Positions 43,031 through 52,200 of a stretch of DNA of 64,000 nt are shown here, piece by piece. The translations under genes were made by a program, and so were the position numbers. Under the pieces are notes generated by a model. It made no database searches. It had not been told where the DNA came from and saw only the letters and a list, made by a program, of their open reading frames with translations. Each line of letters begins with the position of its first letter. Within the stretch, counting starts at the first letter, position 1. The DNA comes from Chlorobiota bacterium (GTDB lineage Bacteria; Bacteroidota; Ignavibacteria; OLB7): the NCBI GenBank assembly GCA_028287785.1, contig JAQBOZ010000028.1, forward strand, positions 186,001-250,000. The letters run 5' to 3'.

Positions 43031-43656
43031 TGCGGCTGATATCTCAGGGGCAACCTCATATGCGGAGGCTATAACGGAATGGCCCTGAAGGAGGCCCGCC
43101 GGGAATCAGCCGATTCAGGTTCGATATGAGAGGAGGAACGGCAACCGGAGAGATCGTGGAGGCGGGGGTGATGGATGCGGGGCCGGGGCAATATACCGAG
43201 GAGGATGCCTGCCGCGCTGAGCGCATTGCAGGCACCCTCCTTCGGCGGGGTCCGTCGCTGTGGTACAGGTGTGTTCGGTCGTTGATACTTCCCTGCGTTC
43301 CGAAGCCGGTTATCACCGGCCCGGTGGTTGTTTCAACATTGGTGCTTCCGGAGCGATCTGGAGGCTGAGCGAGGGACCCGCGCATCCTGCATCGAGATGG
43401 ATTCGGGCATTACCGCCCCGGTTGCTTGTTCGTCTGTTGCATAGTTCGGTGCCCATGTGGGCACCAGCCAGAGGGTGAAGCGATCGGTAGTTTCCGGCGA
43501 AACAGAGGCGTTCCGGCATCCGGTGCCCCGAGTTCAGACGATCTTCGTCAAAAAATCGCCGTTTCGAGGCAGGCAGTGGATGAGGTCGGCTGGTATCGTT
43601 TCCTGCAGATTCCGTCTTTCACAGATGCAATTTCGCATGGAAAGGGCATATTCCCA

Positions 43657-43675
43657 CTACGTAGAAACTACTTAG
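43657..43675. repeat. 7-5-7 inverted repeat CTACGTA-N5-TACKTAG, copy 2
   Basis: CTACGTA-GAAAC-TACTTAG, 36 bp beyond the stop codon of the TPR-LuxR gene. The right half with its flanks (AAACTACTTAGGA) also occurs as a half-site just before rpoZ (about 30400-30413), where it overlaps the ribosome site. Confidence 0.6.
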
Positions 43676-43710
43676 GATGGCCGCGGGAGGGCTATTGTCC
43701 ATATCGGACA

Positions 43711-45414
43711 TCAGAGCGCGGCAAGGAAGGTTGAAAGGCTGGTGCCGGAGGTAATCCCCAGCTTCCTGCGGATGTTGTACCGGTGGACCTCGATGGTCCG
43801 AACCGATGTGTAGAGGAGGTTGGCGATATCCTTGGTGGAGAGATTGATCTTCGTCAGCGAGCAGATCTTCTGCTCGGTCGGGGTGAGCGTGGGGAACCGT
43901 TCGGAGAGGATTCTGATGAAGTCATGGTGAACCGTGTCGAGCTGCTGCTCGAAGATCTTCCAGTTGTCATCGGCCCCGCGGCTGTTATCGATATCCTGCA
44001 TGATCCGGTCCACGAGCTGGCTGCTGGAGTCCTTCTTGATCTCCGGGAGCTGTTTGATCTGCGACTTCAGAGTATCGAGCAGCTCGTTCTTCTGAACCAG
44101 ATTCAGCGCCATCGCCGTCACCTCGTTCTGCTTGCTCTGCATCTCCGACTCAAGCTGCGCGGCCTTCAGGCGATAGATCTCCCGCTCCCGCTCCGCCTTC
44201 TCCATATCAAACCGCACCTGAAGCTCGGCGATCGATTTCTGCTTCTCCTGCCCCGCCAGCTCATGCCTGATCTGCGCGAAGAGCTTGTAATGATGAAGCG
44301 CGAGCGGCGGATTTCCCAGCTCCTCGTGGATGTGCGAGAGCGCCTCGTGCAACTGATACTGCAATCGCGGCTCGTCGATCTCCTGTGCAATCCTCAGCGC
44401 CTGCTCGCAGACAATCAGCGCATCGTTGTAGGCGCCGGTCTGCTGGTAGAGATTCCCGATGCTGAGCAGCACGGAGACATGGAGATGATGATCGTCCACC
44501 CCCTCCAGCGCATGCAGCGCGCGTCCCTGGCATTCGAGCGCGACATCGAACTCGCCGATCTGCTCGTAGATCTTGCCGATGCTGGCGAGCGTAGCGGCAA
44601 AATTGGACTGGTCCTCCAGCGCCTCGTAGATGGTGAGCGCGGTGAGTGAATATTCCAGCGCGATCTCCAGCTCCCCCCGCGAATAATGCACGCTTCCAAG
44701 GTTGGTGAGCGCCTTCACCTCCTGATAGCGATTGCCGGACCGACGGAAATACTCCAGGCCGCGGGTGAAATAATCGAACGCCGCATCGTAATCGCCGGTC
44801 AGCCCATACAGCCTCCCAACGGTGGAGAGCGCCACGCCGATGCCGTCCACATCGTTCATCTCCTCCTGAATCACAAGGCAGCGGAGGAAATAATGGAGCG
44901 CCTTGGCATAATCCCCGAGGCCGGAATAGGCATTGCCGAACGCCTCCAGCACCTTCGCCTCGGCCTCGCGCGATTCCGTTCCGGAGCAGCGATCGAGCGC
45001 CATCTGATACCACGAAAGCGCCTGCCGCACATCGCCGAGTTCCCCCTCCACATTGCCGATCGCCAGCGCCACCATCGCGGTTTCCCACCGGCGATCGGCC
45101 GAGAGAAAGAGATTGTACGCCTCGCGGAAATCGGCCCGCGCCATATCGTGATTGGAGAGGGCCAGATTGCAGAGCCCGCGGTGATAGAGCGCATCAGCCA
45201 TCGCGGGCACATCGTCGGCAATCATCGCCAGGCGGTATGCTTCATCGGCCAGGCCGATGGAGTAGGCGGGATCGCGCTCATACACCTCCAGGATAAACGA
45301 TCGAAGAATCGCGAGTTTCTCCGAGGAGTCCCGAACGATGGTCAATCGTTTCTCGAACTGCGCCGCATGGCTGTCTGCATCGAATCGTGCCGAAATCATT
45401 TTTTCACTGATCAC
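43711..45414 (-). CDS. TPR-repeat transcriptional regulator with C-terminal LuxR-type helix-turn-helix
   Basis: 567 aa from GTG 45414 (ATG 45399 is equally possible). Residues about 60-380 hold seven to eight TPR repeats of the 40-residue type (LTNLGSVHYSRGELEIALEYSL, AATLASIGKIYEQIGEFDVAL). About 380-450 is a coiled coil (QEKQKSIAELQVRFDMEKAE..). The last 70 residues are a LuxR/GerE helix-turn-helix (LTPTEQKICSLTKINLSTKDIANLLYTSVRTIEVHRYNIRRKLGI). This TPR-coil-HTH build without a kinase or receiver domain is common in Bacteroidota. No membrane helix is seen. A 19-bp inverted repeat lies 83 nt upstream and related copies lie downstream, so autoregulation is plausible. Confidence 0.93.
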   Translation of the reverse strand: MISEKMISARFDADSHAAQFEKRLTIVRDSSEKLAILRSFILEVYERDPAYSIGLADEAYRLAMIADDVPAMADALYHRGLCNLALSNHDMARADFREAYNLFLSADRRWETAMVALAIGNVEGELGDVRQALSWYQMALDRCSGTESREAEAKVLEAFGNAYSGLGDYAKALHYFLRCLVIQEEMNDVDGIGVALSTVGRLYGLTGDYDAAFDYFTRGLEYFRRSGNRYQEVKALTNLGSVHYSRGELEIALEYSLTALTIYEALEDQSNFAATLASIGKIYEQIGEFDVALECQGRALHALEGVDDHHLHVSVLLSIGNLYQQTGAYNDALIVCEQALRIAQEIDEPRLQYQLHEALSHIHEELGNPPLALHHYKLFAQIRHELAGQEKQKSIAELQVRFDMEKAEREREIYRLKAAQLESEMQSKQNEVTAMALNLVQKNELLDTLKSQIKQLPEIKKDSSSQLVDRIMQDIDNSRGADDNWKIFEQQLDTVHHDFIRILSERFPTLTPTEQKICSLTKINLSTKDIANLLYTSVRTIEVHRYNIRRKLGITSGTSLSTFLAAL

Positions 45415-45917
45415 TGTATGGGATATCCGAACGATTTGTTTTTACGGAATCTTACCCCGATTTTATCAACGCTTTTACTGCTCATCACCGTGCCGTCTAC
45501 GTATTTGTTACGTAGCGATGTTGTGGATTCCGCGCCGTAGGTTGCACATAACTTCTCGCGATCAACTTTCTCGCCTCTTCATTCATGCGGGAGATCATCA
45601 TCCGGTTATCGATGCAGGATCGATTCCGCCCACGCGTGTCGCGTCGGTTCAGTCCCGCGGAGATGATGGGAGATACAGTTCTCCTTATCGTACATCCATG
45701 CCCAGGTCGCCGAGCGATCGGCGGGCACGGACTGTTCCACACCTTCCATCCCGATGGTCGCGAATCCCGGACGGTACTCATGCAACAGCGGAACGCAGCG
45801 GAAACCCGATTTCAGGGCTCCTCAATGTACGCACGAAAGAGTTACAGGACGGCGATCGACTCCCGATTATCGATTGCCGGTTTACTTCCGTTCATCAATT
45901 CAACCACGGGAATAACC
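45415..45917. other. Divergent intergenic region, 503 bp
   Basis: Between the regulator (minus) and the small lipoprotein gene (plus). Apart from the inverted repeat at 45497-45515 and a T-rich patch near 45400-45470, I see no gene or RNA. Confidence 0.4.
45497..45515. promoter_or_regulatory. Inverted repeat CTACGTA-N5-TACGTAG upstream of the TPR-LuxR regulator
   Basis: CTACGTA-TTTGT-TACGTAG, perfect 7-bp arms with a 5-bp spacer, 83 nt upstream of the regulator start. Its size and symmetry suit a dimeric helix-turn-helix protein. Two imperfect copies lie at 42707 and 43657. Binding by this regulator is inferred from proximity only. Confidence 0.5.
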
Positions 45918-46439
45918 ATGGAACGTATACGAACCGTACGTGTACTCTCGATTTTTTCACTCGCGTTTCTCTTCCTCGCCGTTGGCTGCAAGAAAAAGCC
46001 GGATGCCGACCATCCCGCAGGCGACAGCGTTAAAGCAAAAGCGGAAGCGCCGCTCACCACCGCGCTTCCCAATACCTGGAAATGGGTTAACGGGCAGATT
46101 AAATATACCGTCCTCCCGAGTAACAGCGGAGGAACCGGAGTCGCCGAACGCGGAAACTGGGCCTCGATGGTCACGATTGCCGGCTCGGCCACCGATACGA
46201 TCGAGAACTGCCATATGGGGGGAGTCAAGGATATCCCCATGCCCGCCGGCATCTACATGATCACGCCGAAATTCCACAACGGCTCCTGCCCGGCGATACC
46301 GGATTCGTTGTTCACGGGGCCAACGAGCGTCGATACGGTCTCAGGGCACTACATTCTCAAGTTCAGGTCGGCCGACACGAATAATGTCAGCATCGATATC
46401 AGCTTGATCGATATTATCCCCACCACGGAGCATCCATAA
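45918..46439 (+). CDS. Small lipoprotein of unknown function
   Basis: 173 aa from ATG 45918 (MERIRTVRVLSIFSLAFLFLAVGC), with lipobox LAVGC followed by KKK. The mature part (WKWVNGQIKYTVLPSNSGGTG, WASMVTIAGSATDTIENCHMG, IPMPAGIYMITPKFHNGSC, ILKFRSADTNNVSIDISL) is beta-rich with two cysteines. No known family. It ends at a strong terminator and probably forms a single-gene unit. Confidence 0.72.
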   Translation: MERIRTVRVLSIFSLAFLFLAVGCKKKPDADHPAGDSVKAKAEAPLTTALPNTWKWVNGQIKYTVLPSNSGGTGVAERGNWASMVTIAGSATDTIENCHMGGVKDIPMPAGIYMITPKFHNGSCPAIPDSLFTGPTSVDTVSGHYILKFRSADTNNVSIDISLIDIIPTTEHP

Positions 46440-46500
46440 CAGGTCTCCGCATTCATCGGGATTATCGAGCGATCAAAACCGCAGATTTCAGGTATCCACG

Positions 46501-46530
46501 GACAGGCATTGCCGCAAGGCAATGCCTGTC
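46501..46530. terminator. Bidirectional Rho-independent terminator
   Basis: GACAGGCATTGCC and GGCAATGCCTGTC enclose a GCAA tetraloop: a perfect 13-bp stem followed by TCATTTT on the plus strand. It lies between the small lipoprotein (plus) and the convergent NTPase gene (minus). Confidence 0.88.
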
Positions 46531-46562
46531 TCATTTTACGATTCGGATGGTTATAGCAATCA

Positions 46563-48923
46563 TTATACAACCTGATTAAGCAGTTTTTTTTCAGCCTCCA
46601 CCATTTCCTTGCTGACATTCATTCTGCAGAGGAGATCAAGATATCGCGATGTAGCTCTGATGGACTCGGGATTATTCACACCGAGAATTTTCGCCTTTAT
46701 CATGGCGATCCTTAAATAAAGCGGTTTGGCCCGCTCATAATCACCCTTGGCAGCCAGCAATTCAGCAAGGTTATGCTGCATATTGATGACATTTAAATGC
46801 TCGGGGCCATAAACTTTTTCAGATATGGCCAGGCCCTCTCTGAACATGATTTCAGCCGCATCGAAATCGTTCTGCGCGCGAAGGAGAGAACCGATATTGA
46901 TAAGAGCTTTTCCCGTCTCCGGGTGATCCGCCCCCAGCATCTTCCTGTTGATCGCCAGCGCACGCCGATAACAGACCTCGGCAAGATCGTTTTTTCCGGC
47001 CATTTTCAGCACGACGCCGAGATTCCCAAGATTGGTGGCCACTTTGGGATGTTCCGCCCCGAAAGCCTTCTCATTTATCGCCAACGCCCTTTCGAAGAGC
47101 AGAACCGCATCATCGAGCCGTTCCTTCGCCTTATAGATTGTCCCCAGATTGTTGAGCGCCTGGGTAGTCGCCTGGCTGTTAGCCCCATGCACGCGCTCAT
47201 TGATCGCGATAAGCCTGAGGAAGAGGGCTTCGGCTTCGTCGTACTCCTCTTTCAGGTACAGCATCGCTCCCAGCGTATTCATGGAGGCCAGTGTCAGCGG
47301 GCTTTCAATACCGAACTGCTTTTCCCGAACCTCCATCGCTTTCCGGGCAAATGGCTCGGCCCGATCCATGTTTCGCTTGTAGTAATACAGGCTGGCAAGG
47401 TTTTCCATCGTCTCGATGGTTGCGGCGTGCTCAAGGCCCAGCGACCGTCTACGGATAAAAAGAGCCTGTCGTAATACAAGCTCGGCGCCTTCGTAGCGCC
47501 CGCTGGCAATCAGGAAGGCGCCCAGGCGATCCAGCACCTCACCGATGTTCAGAGGCTCCTCCTCCACCCGCCGGTATTCCTTCACCTCCCTTGCATATTC
47601 CTCCCCCATGTTCCACCGGTCCCCCAGCGAGAGCCAGTAGCCCAGAAGCTGGTATTTGCTCTCCTCGTTGGAGAGCGCCATGAACATGGAGATGTCCGTG
47701 ATGCATTCCTTCAGCTTCGGCCATGTGGAGGCACGCTGGAGCTGCCAGGGCTGCTCGTCGGCGCGACGGGGGGAGATGGGCTGCGAGCCGAAATATTTCG
47801 CTATCCGGAGGTGGACCTTCTCGGCGGAATTGCCGCGCCCGGTCAGATAGCGCTGGCGAACGCTCTGCCGGAGATGATCGTGGAAAAATGTCAGCAGGCC
47901 ATCGCGACGCATCAGATGGTATTCGAGCGCTTCGAGGAGCTGGGAGAGGCCCTCCCGGCGCGCGCCTGTAAGATCCTGAAGTTCTCCTTCGCTCAGGCCA
48001 CGACGCGAGGCCCAGATCAACCTGAGAACGCTCCGCACAAGGTCGGGGCCGTAGTCCCCCTCCAGCCGCTCCAGCACGCGCTGGAAGAGATCGTCAAGAT
48101 TCTTGGCCGCCAGATAATGATCGATCCGCTCGTTCAGCTTCTCGTACGACCCGTACCTCCTCAGCTCCTCCAGCCGCGTGCGGAGGAAGAGGGGATTGGA
48201 GCTTGTGGAGTGACCGGAAATTCTGCGGAGCTGCTCGCTGCTGAACCGCATGGCGTGCGCTCCCATCAACTGCTTCACCACCGCACGCCGCTCCTGCAAC
48301 GTCAGCGGCATCACCCGCAGCTCGGGCCATCCCCGCTCCCGAAGCCCGTCGGCAATGGGCCCGTCCAGCAGGGAAAGAATCAGGCGGACGCGCGGCTGGA
48401 TATAATCTGAAAGCCACCTGGTGGAGAGCTGATAATTGTCGAGCTGGTTCAGCGCATCGATCACCAGCACCAGCTTCTCCTGCTGCACGCGCGCCAGCCA
48501 GAATGGAAGCTCCTGCTCGATCTGCGCGGCGCTCGTCGGAATCTCATCGGCAAGGTTGTAGCGCTCGCGGATCTCCACCATGATCCGGCGGAGAATCGAG
48601 AGATGATCGGTTCCAAACGATGTGGCGCCGATGTAGTAGGTGATGATGAACGCGTCGGGATTCTCCAGCCGATACCGTTCGCTCCAGTAGGCAAGGAGCG
48701 AACTTTTTCCGGCGCCGGAGTCCCCCGTGACAATCAGCGGCGGCCCATCGCCGACGACATGTTCATCGAGCCGTTCAAGATAGGACGGAACCTCCACGTA
48801 TGCTCTGCGCCTGGATGCCGCAAATGCCTCGTGCGCGCGACGCTCCAGTTCAAGCGGAGTCGGCACCCCACCCTTCTCATCGGTCCCGTCCGGCACCCGG
48901 CCTACGTCGTAATCGGTCGTCAT
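46563..48923 (-). CDS. STAND-type NTPase with C-terminal TPR (kinesin-light-chain-like) repeats
   Basis: 786 aa from ATG 48923; the frame stays open to 49064 but the added N-terminus is not protein-like. P-loop GDSGAGKSS is at 67-75 and Walker B LVLVIDALNQLD at 151-162, preceded by a RRAYVEVPSYLERLD linker typical of NACHT/TEP1-like NTPases. A helical arm with winged-helix features (RLIWASRRGLSEGELQDLTG) follows. From about 490 there are seven or more 42-residue repeats (ATIETMENLASLYYYKRNMD, KVATNLGNLGVVLKMAGKND). No effector domain (TIR, nuclease, protease) is seen at either end. A signalling or defence sensor is plausible; its partner is not evident. Confidence 0.85.
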   Translation of the reverse strand: MTTDYDVGRVPDGTDEKGGVPTPLELERRAHEAFAASRRRAYVEVPSYLERLDEHVVGDGPPLIVTGDSGAGKSSLLAYWSERYRLENPDAFIITYYIGATSFGTDHLSILRRIMVEIRERYNLADEIPTSAAQIEQELPFWLARVQQEKLVLVIDALNQLDNYQLSTRWLSDYIQPRVRLILSLLDGPIADGLRERGWPELRVMPLTLQERRAVVKQLMGAHAMRFSSEQLRRISGHSTSSNPLFLRTRLEELRRYGSYEKLNERIDHYLAAKNLDDLFQRVLERLEGDYGPDLVRSVLRLIWASRRGLSEGELQDLTGARREGLSQLLEALEYHLMRRDGLLTFFHDHLRQSVRQRYLTGRGNSAEKVHLRIAKYFGSQPISPRRADEQPWQLQRASTWPKLKECITDISMFMALSNEESKYQLLGYWLSLGDRWNMGEEYAREVKEYRRVEEEPLNIGEVLDRLGAFLIASGRYEGAELVLRQALFIRRRSLGLEHAATIETMENLASLYYYKRNMDRAEPFARKAMEVREKQFGIESPLTLASMNTLGAMLYLKEEYDEAEALFLRLIAINERVHGANSQATTQALNNLGTIYKAKERLDDAVLLFERALAINEKAFGAEHPKVATNLGNLGVVLKMAGKNDLAEVCYRRALAINRKMLGADHPETGKALINIGSLLRAQNDFDAAEIMFREGLAISEKVYGPEHLNVINMQHNLAELLAAKGDYERAKPLYLRIAMIKAKILGVNNPESIRATSRYLDLLCRMNVSKEMVEAEKKLLNQVV

Positions 48924-49148
48924 GCAATGGATTCCAGTAGTTGCTGTAATCAACGGTCCGCCAGGCATCGGCGCGGTCCGGAATATCGGAGCAATGTCCT
49001 TTGGGAGACTGGGAGAGGCCGGAGCTGCGGCGCACTGTTTCGTGCCTCGCATCCGATCGGCCAAAGATAGCAGGGATTGCGGGAACCGACCAAGGTGATA
49101 TCCACCGGATCGGATTTCAGCGGGCGGGCTCGGCTGGCGGAAACAAGA

Positions 49149-49181
49149 AGCCCCGGAGCGGAGATGGCTCCCCCCGGGGCT
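49149..49181 (-). terminator. Terminator hairpin after the large Ig-like gene
   Basis: On the minus strand AGCCCCGG and CCGGGGCT form the stem, with additional GGGGAG..CTCC pairing inside, followed by TCTTGTTT. It lies about 36-68 nt after the stop codon. Confidence 0.75.
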
Positions 49182-49216
49182 CGATATCCTGCGCCAGCCG
49201 CGAGCCGGTTGGGCGA

Positions 49217-52200
49217 CTATTCCTTCACGATCTTCCGGCTTACCTTCCGGGCACCGATCGTGATCTCCACGATATAGACTCCCGACGGAATATCCCGCAC
49301 ATCGATCTCCTTCCTGTAGGCTCCGCTGACCCTTCCCTCATCGAGCGCGCGAATCAGTTTTCCATTCAGGTCGGTCAACGTCAGCCGCACGGTGGTGGGG
49401 GCCGCGATGGCCGCCTCCACGGTGAACAGACCGTTGTTCGGGTTTGGCCGGACCGCCATGCTCAGCACACCAGCCTCGCCATCGACCGACGCGGGATGCC
49501 AGTTGACCGGGAACGGAGAGGAGGTAGCGGAGCAGCCGTTGGAATCGGTAAACATCACCGTGTAATTGCCATCGGAGCGGACAAGCAGCTTCCTGCCGGT
49601 TGCCCGCGGAAGCAGCACATTATCCAGCCGCCAGGTGAAGGTCCCCGTGCCGGCGGTCGCGAGCAACGAATCGGTGTCCGGCACGTTGCCAATCGTGGGC
49701 GTCGCGGGAAGCGGATGCACTGTAATGTTGATGGGGTCGGACCTGGAGCTGGTGCAGCCGCCGCTATCGGTCACCGAGACGGAGTAGGGGCCGGCCTTGT
49801 CGACAACAATCTGCCGGGTGTGTTCGCCGCTGGACCAGTCGTAGAAGGCATATCCCTCCGGCGCGGAGAGTGTGAGCCTGTCGCCCTGACAGATGCTGAC
49901 GTTACCATCCGCCGTAACGGTGGGTTTCGCCAGGTTGTTCTGGATGGTGATGGGAAGCGATGTGGGGACCGAGGAACATCCCGTGGTGATCCGCGTGGCG
50001 ACCAGCTCCACCCTGCCGGTACCGATCCCTCCCCACTTCACGAAGATCGTCTTTGTCCCCTGTCCCGATGTGATCGCGCCTCCGGTCACGTTCCATTGAA
50101 CGTTCTCGGTGGGGACATTCCCTGCTGAATAGCTCGCTGAACTCTGCGGGCAGACACTTGGCGGCCCCTGCACGATCGGCAATGGGCGCGGATTGACGGT
50201 GATATAGCTGCTGTCGGAAGCCTTTACGCATCCCTTGCTGTTGGTGACGGCCACGGCATAGGCTCCTCCCTTCCGCACCGCGATCTGGCGCGTGGTATCA
50301 CCGTTGGACCAGCGGTAGCTGGTAAAACCATCGTTCGCGGTGAGGAGGATGCTGTCCCCCTCGCAGATCACCGACCCATGATTCGAGGTCACAACCGGCT
50401 CCGGAAGCGGGTTCACCGTGACGGTGATGGTATCGGCGGAGGTGCACCCTCTCGCATCGGTCACGAGCAGATGATAGGTCGTGGTGATCACCGGCGAGGC
50501 AATCGGATGCGGATCGAGCGGGGAGTTGAGCCCCGCGGCGGGGGACCAGAGATAGACATACGGAGCAAGCCCCTGCGTGGCCGGGTTCGGTCCGCCGAGC
50601 GTGATGCTCTTTCCGGCGCAGATCTCGACATCGGTGCCGGCGGCGGCAACGGGGTTCGGGTTGATCACAACAGGATAGGAAGGCGTGGTAACCGCGCATC
50701 CGGTGGCAAGGATCGTCTCGGTAAGCTGGACGCTGCCGGGCGCGCTGTTCCCCCAGGCGACATCGATACGGTTGGTATTGGTGGGGCCGACAATCGTTCC
50801 CCCCATCACCAGCCAGTCGTACTTCCGTCCGTTGGCGAAATTGGTGAGATATGGCTTCGTCCCATTGGCGCAGACCACCGGATCGCCGGTGATCACCGGG
50901 TTGGGAAGCGGGTTCACCGTCACGGTCACATTGACCCCCACGAGAGTCCCACAGGCATCGGTGACATCGGCATGATATGCCGTTGTAAGGGTGGGGGTGG
51001 CGGTGCTGCTTGCCTGGCCCGGCGCGGCAAGACCGGCGGTTGGAGTCCAGCTTACGTTGTATGGCGGGGTGCCGCCGGAGATGGTGACGCTCACAGTGGC
51101 AGCGTTGCCGGCGCAGACCGCCGTATCGTGGCCCGGCGTCACAACCAGCGTGCTGCTTGGCCCGATGATCTCCCCGATCCATGTGCTCCAGCTTGTCGCG
51201 CCGTTGGCGTACTCGGCGGAGGCCCAGACAGTGCCGGCGGGATCAACGCCGATGCCGGAGTAATCGCCCCACCTGTTCCTGGTGGTGCTGGCGTTATAAC
51301 AGAGCGTGCCGGACTTCACCAGCAGGGTCGTGGGATCGTTCCACGGGTCCACCACCATGTGGAACTCCGGGAACTGAGTGCTGCCGGTCTTGGTGAAGCC
51401 GATGAACATCCTGCCGCACGGATCGACCGTCGCGTTCGGATAGATATAGTGCATGCCGCTCGAGCCGAACGTGAAGTCCTGCGACGCCACGGCGGTCGTG
51501 GTGTTGATCTTCAGAATCCTGAGCGATCCAACCGATCCGCTCCCCCAGTTGTGCGACTCGGTAAAGGCGGTGTAAAGGGTTCCACCGGACCAGACGGCAT
51601 CCTGCGTGCGATTGTCGCCGGCATCCAGGTTTGTACATCCCCCCTGCTGCACCGATGTCGGAGGAGGGAGATACGATCCCACGGTGGTGCGCCCGGTTGC
51701 TCCCTGCCGCGCGAGCGTCGGCGCGGGGGCAAGAGGATTGGTGATCTTCCAGAGGGTGACGAAGTTGGCACCCGCCGGCTTTGTGTTCACCAGATACTCG
51801 CCGCCGGCGGTGCCGTATGTCTGAACCGGCTTTACCGTGAAGACCGTGGAGTTGTCGGCGTTCTTCATGTTGACGAAATCGAACCAGGTCACCGGCCCGC
51901 CCGCATACACCACCGATTTGTCGAGGATGCGGATCTTCGAATAGACAAAGGCATTGCCGGCAAACGTGTACTGGTTGCCGGTGAGATAGATGGCCTGATC
52001 GTCGAAGCCGAGGCCGGGGTAATCGGTCCAGTTGTTGGTCGGCGTTGCGCCGTCGAGCTTGGAATCGAGCTTGTAGACCCACCACTGGGCGGTGGGATCG
52101 GCGGTCTTCGACGCGGCCACCAGGAAGAACGCGGTCTGCGTCGGCGTGTCAAACGTCATCTCAAGAACCACGAAGCGCTGGGCAACGGGATCGTAGAACA

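Larger units (their letters stand above)
42007..43710. other. Gene-poor island of 1.7 kb carrying repeats and hairpins
   Basis: No reading frame here has a recognised motif, signal peptide or ribosome site. The longest frames (about 80-109 codons, 43056-43385) are short and mutually overlapping. Structures listed separately include 19-bp inverted repeats at both ends (42707, 43657), a composite palindromic repeat and an 81-bp tandem repeat. Strong hairpins are GGGAGCCGGCTC (42425-42453), a 12-bp stem with one mismatch at 43201-43239, and GGTGCCCA-TG-TGGGCACC (43448-43465). A structured RNA or a relic of an inserted element is possible. Confidence 0.5.

Noticed and set aside
43056-43385. Short frames in the gene-poor island (minus 109 codons, plus 80 codons)
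   Set aside because: They overlap each other, have no ribosome site, signal or family motif, and lie in repeat-rich DNA.
42707-43675. Integron-like or CRISPR-like array
   Set aside because: The 7-5-7 repeats lack the GTTRRRY core of attC sites, there is no integrase, and there are no regularly spaced repeats with unique spacers.
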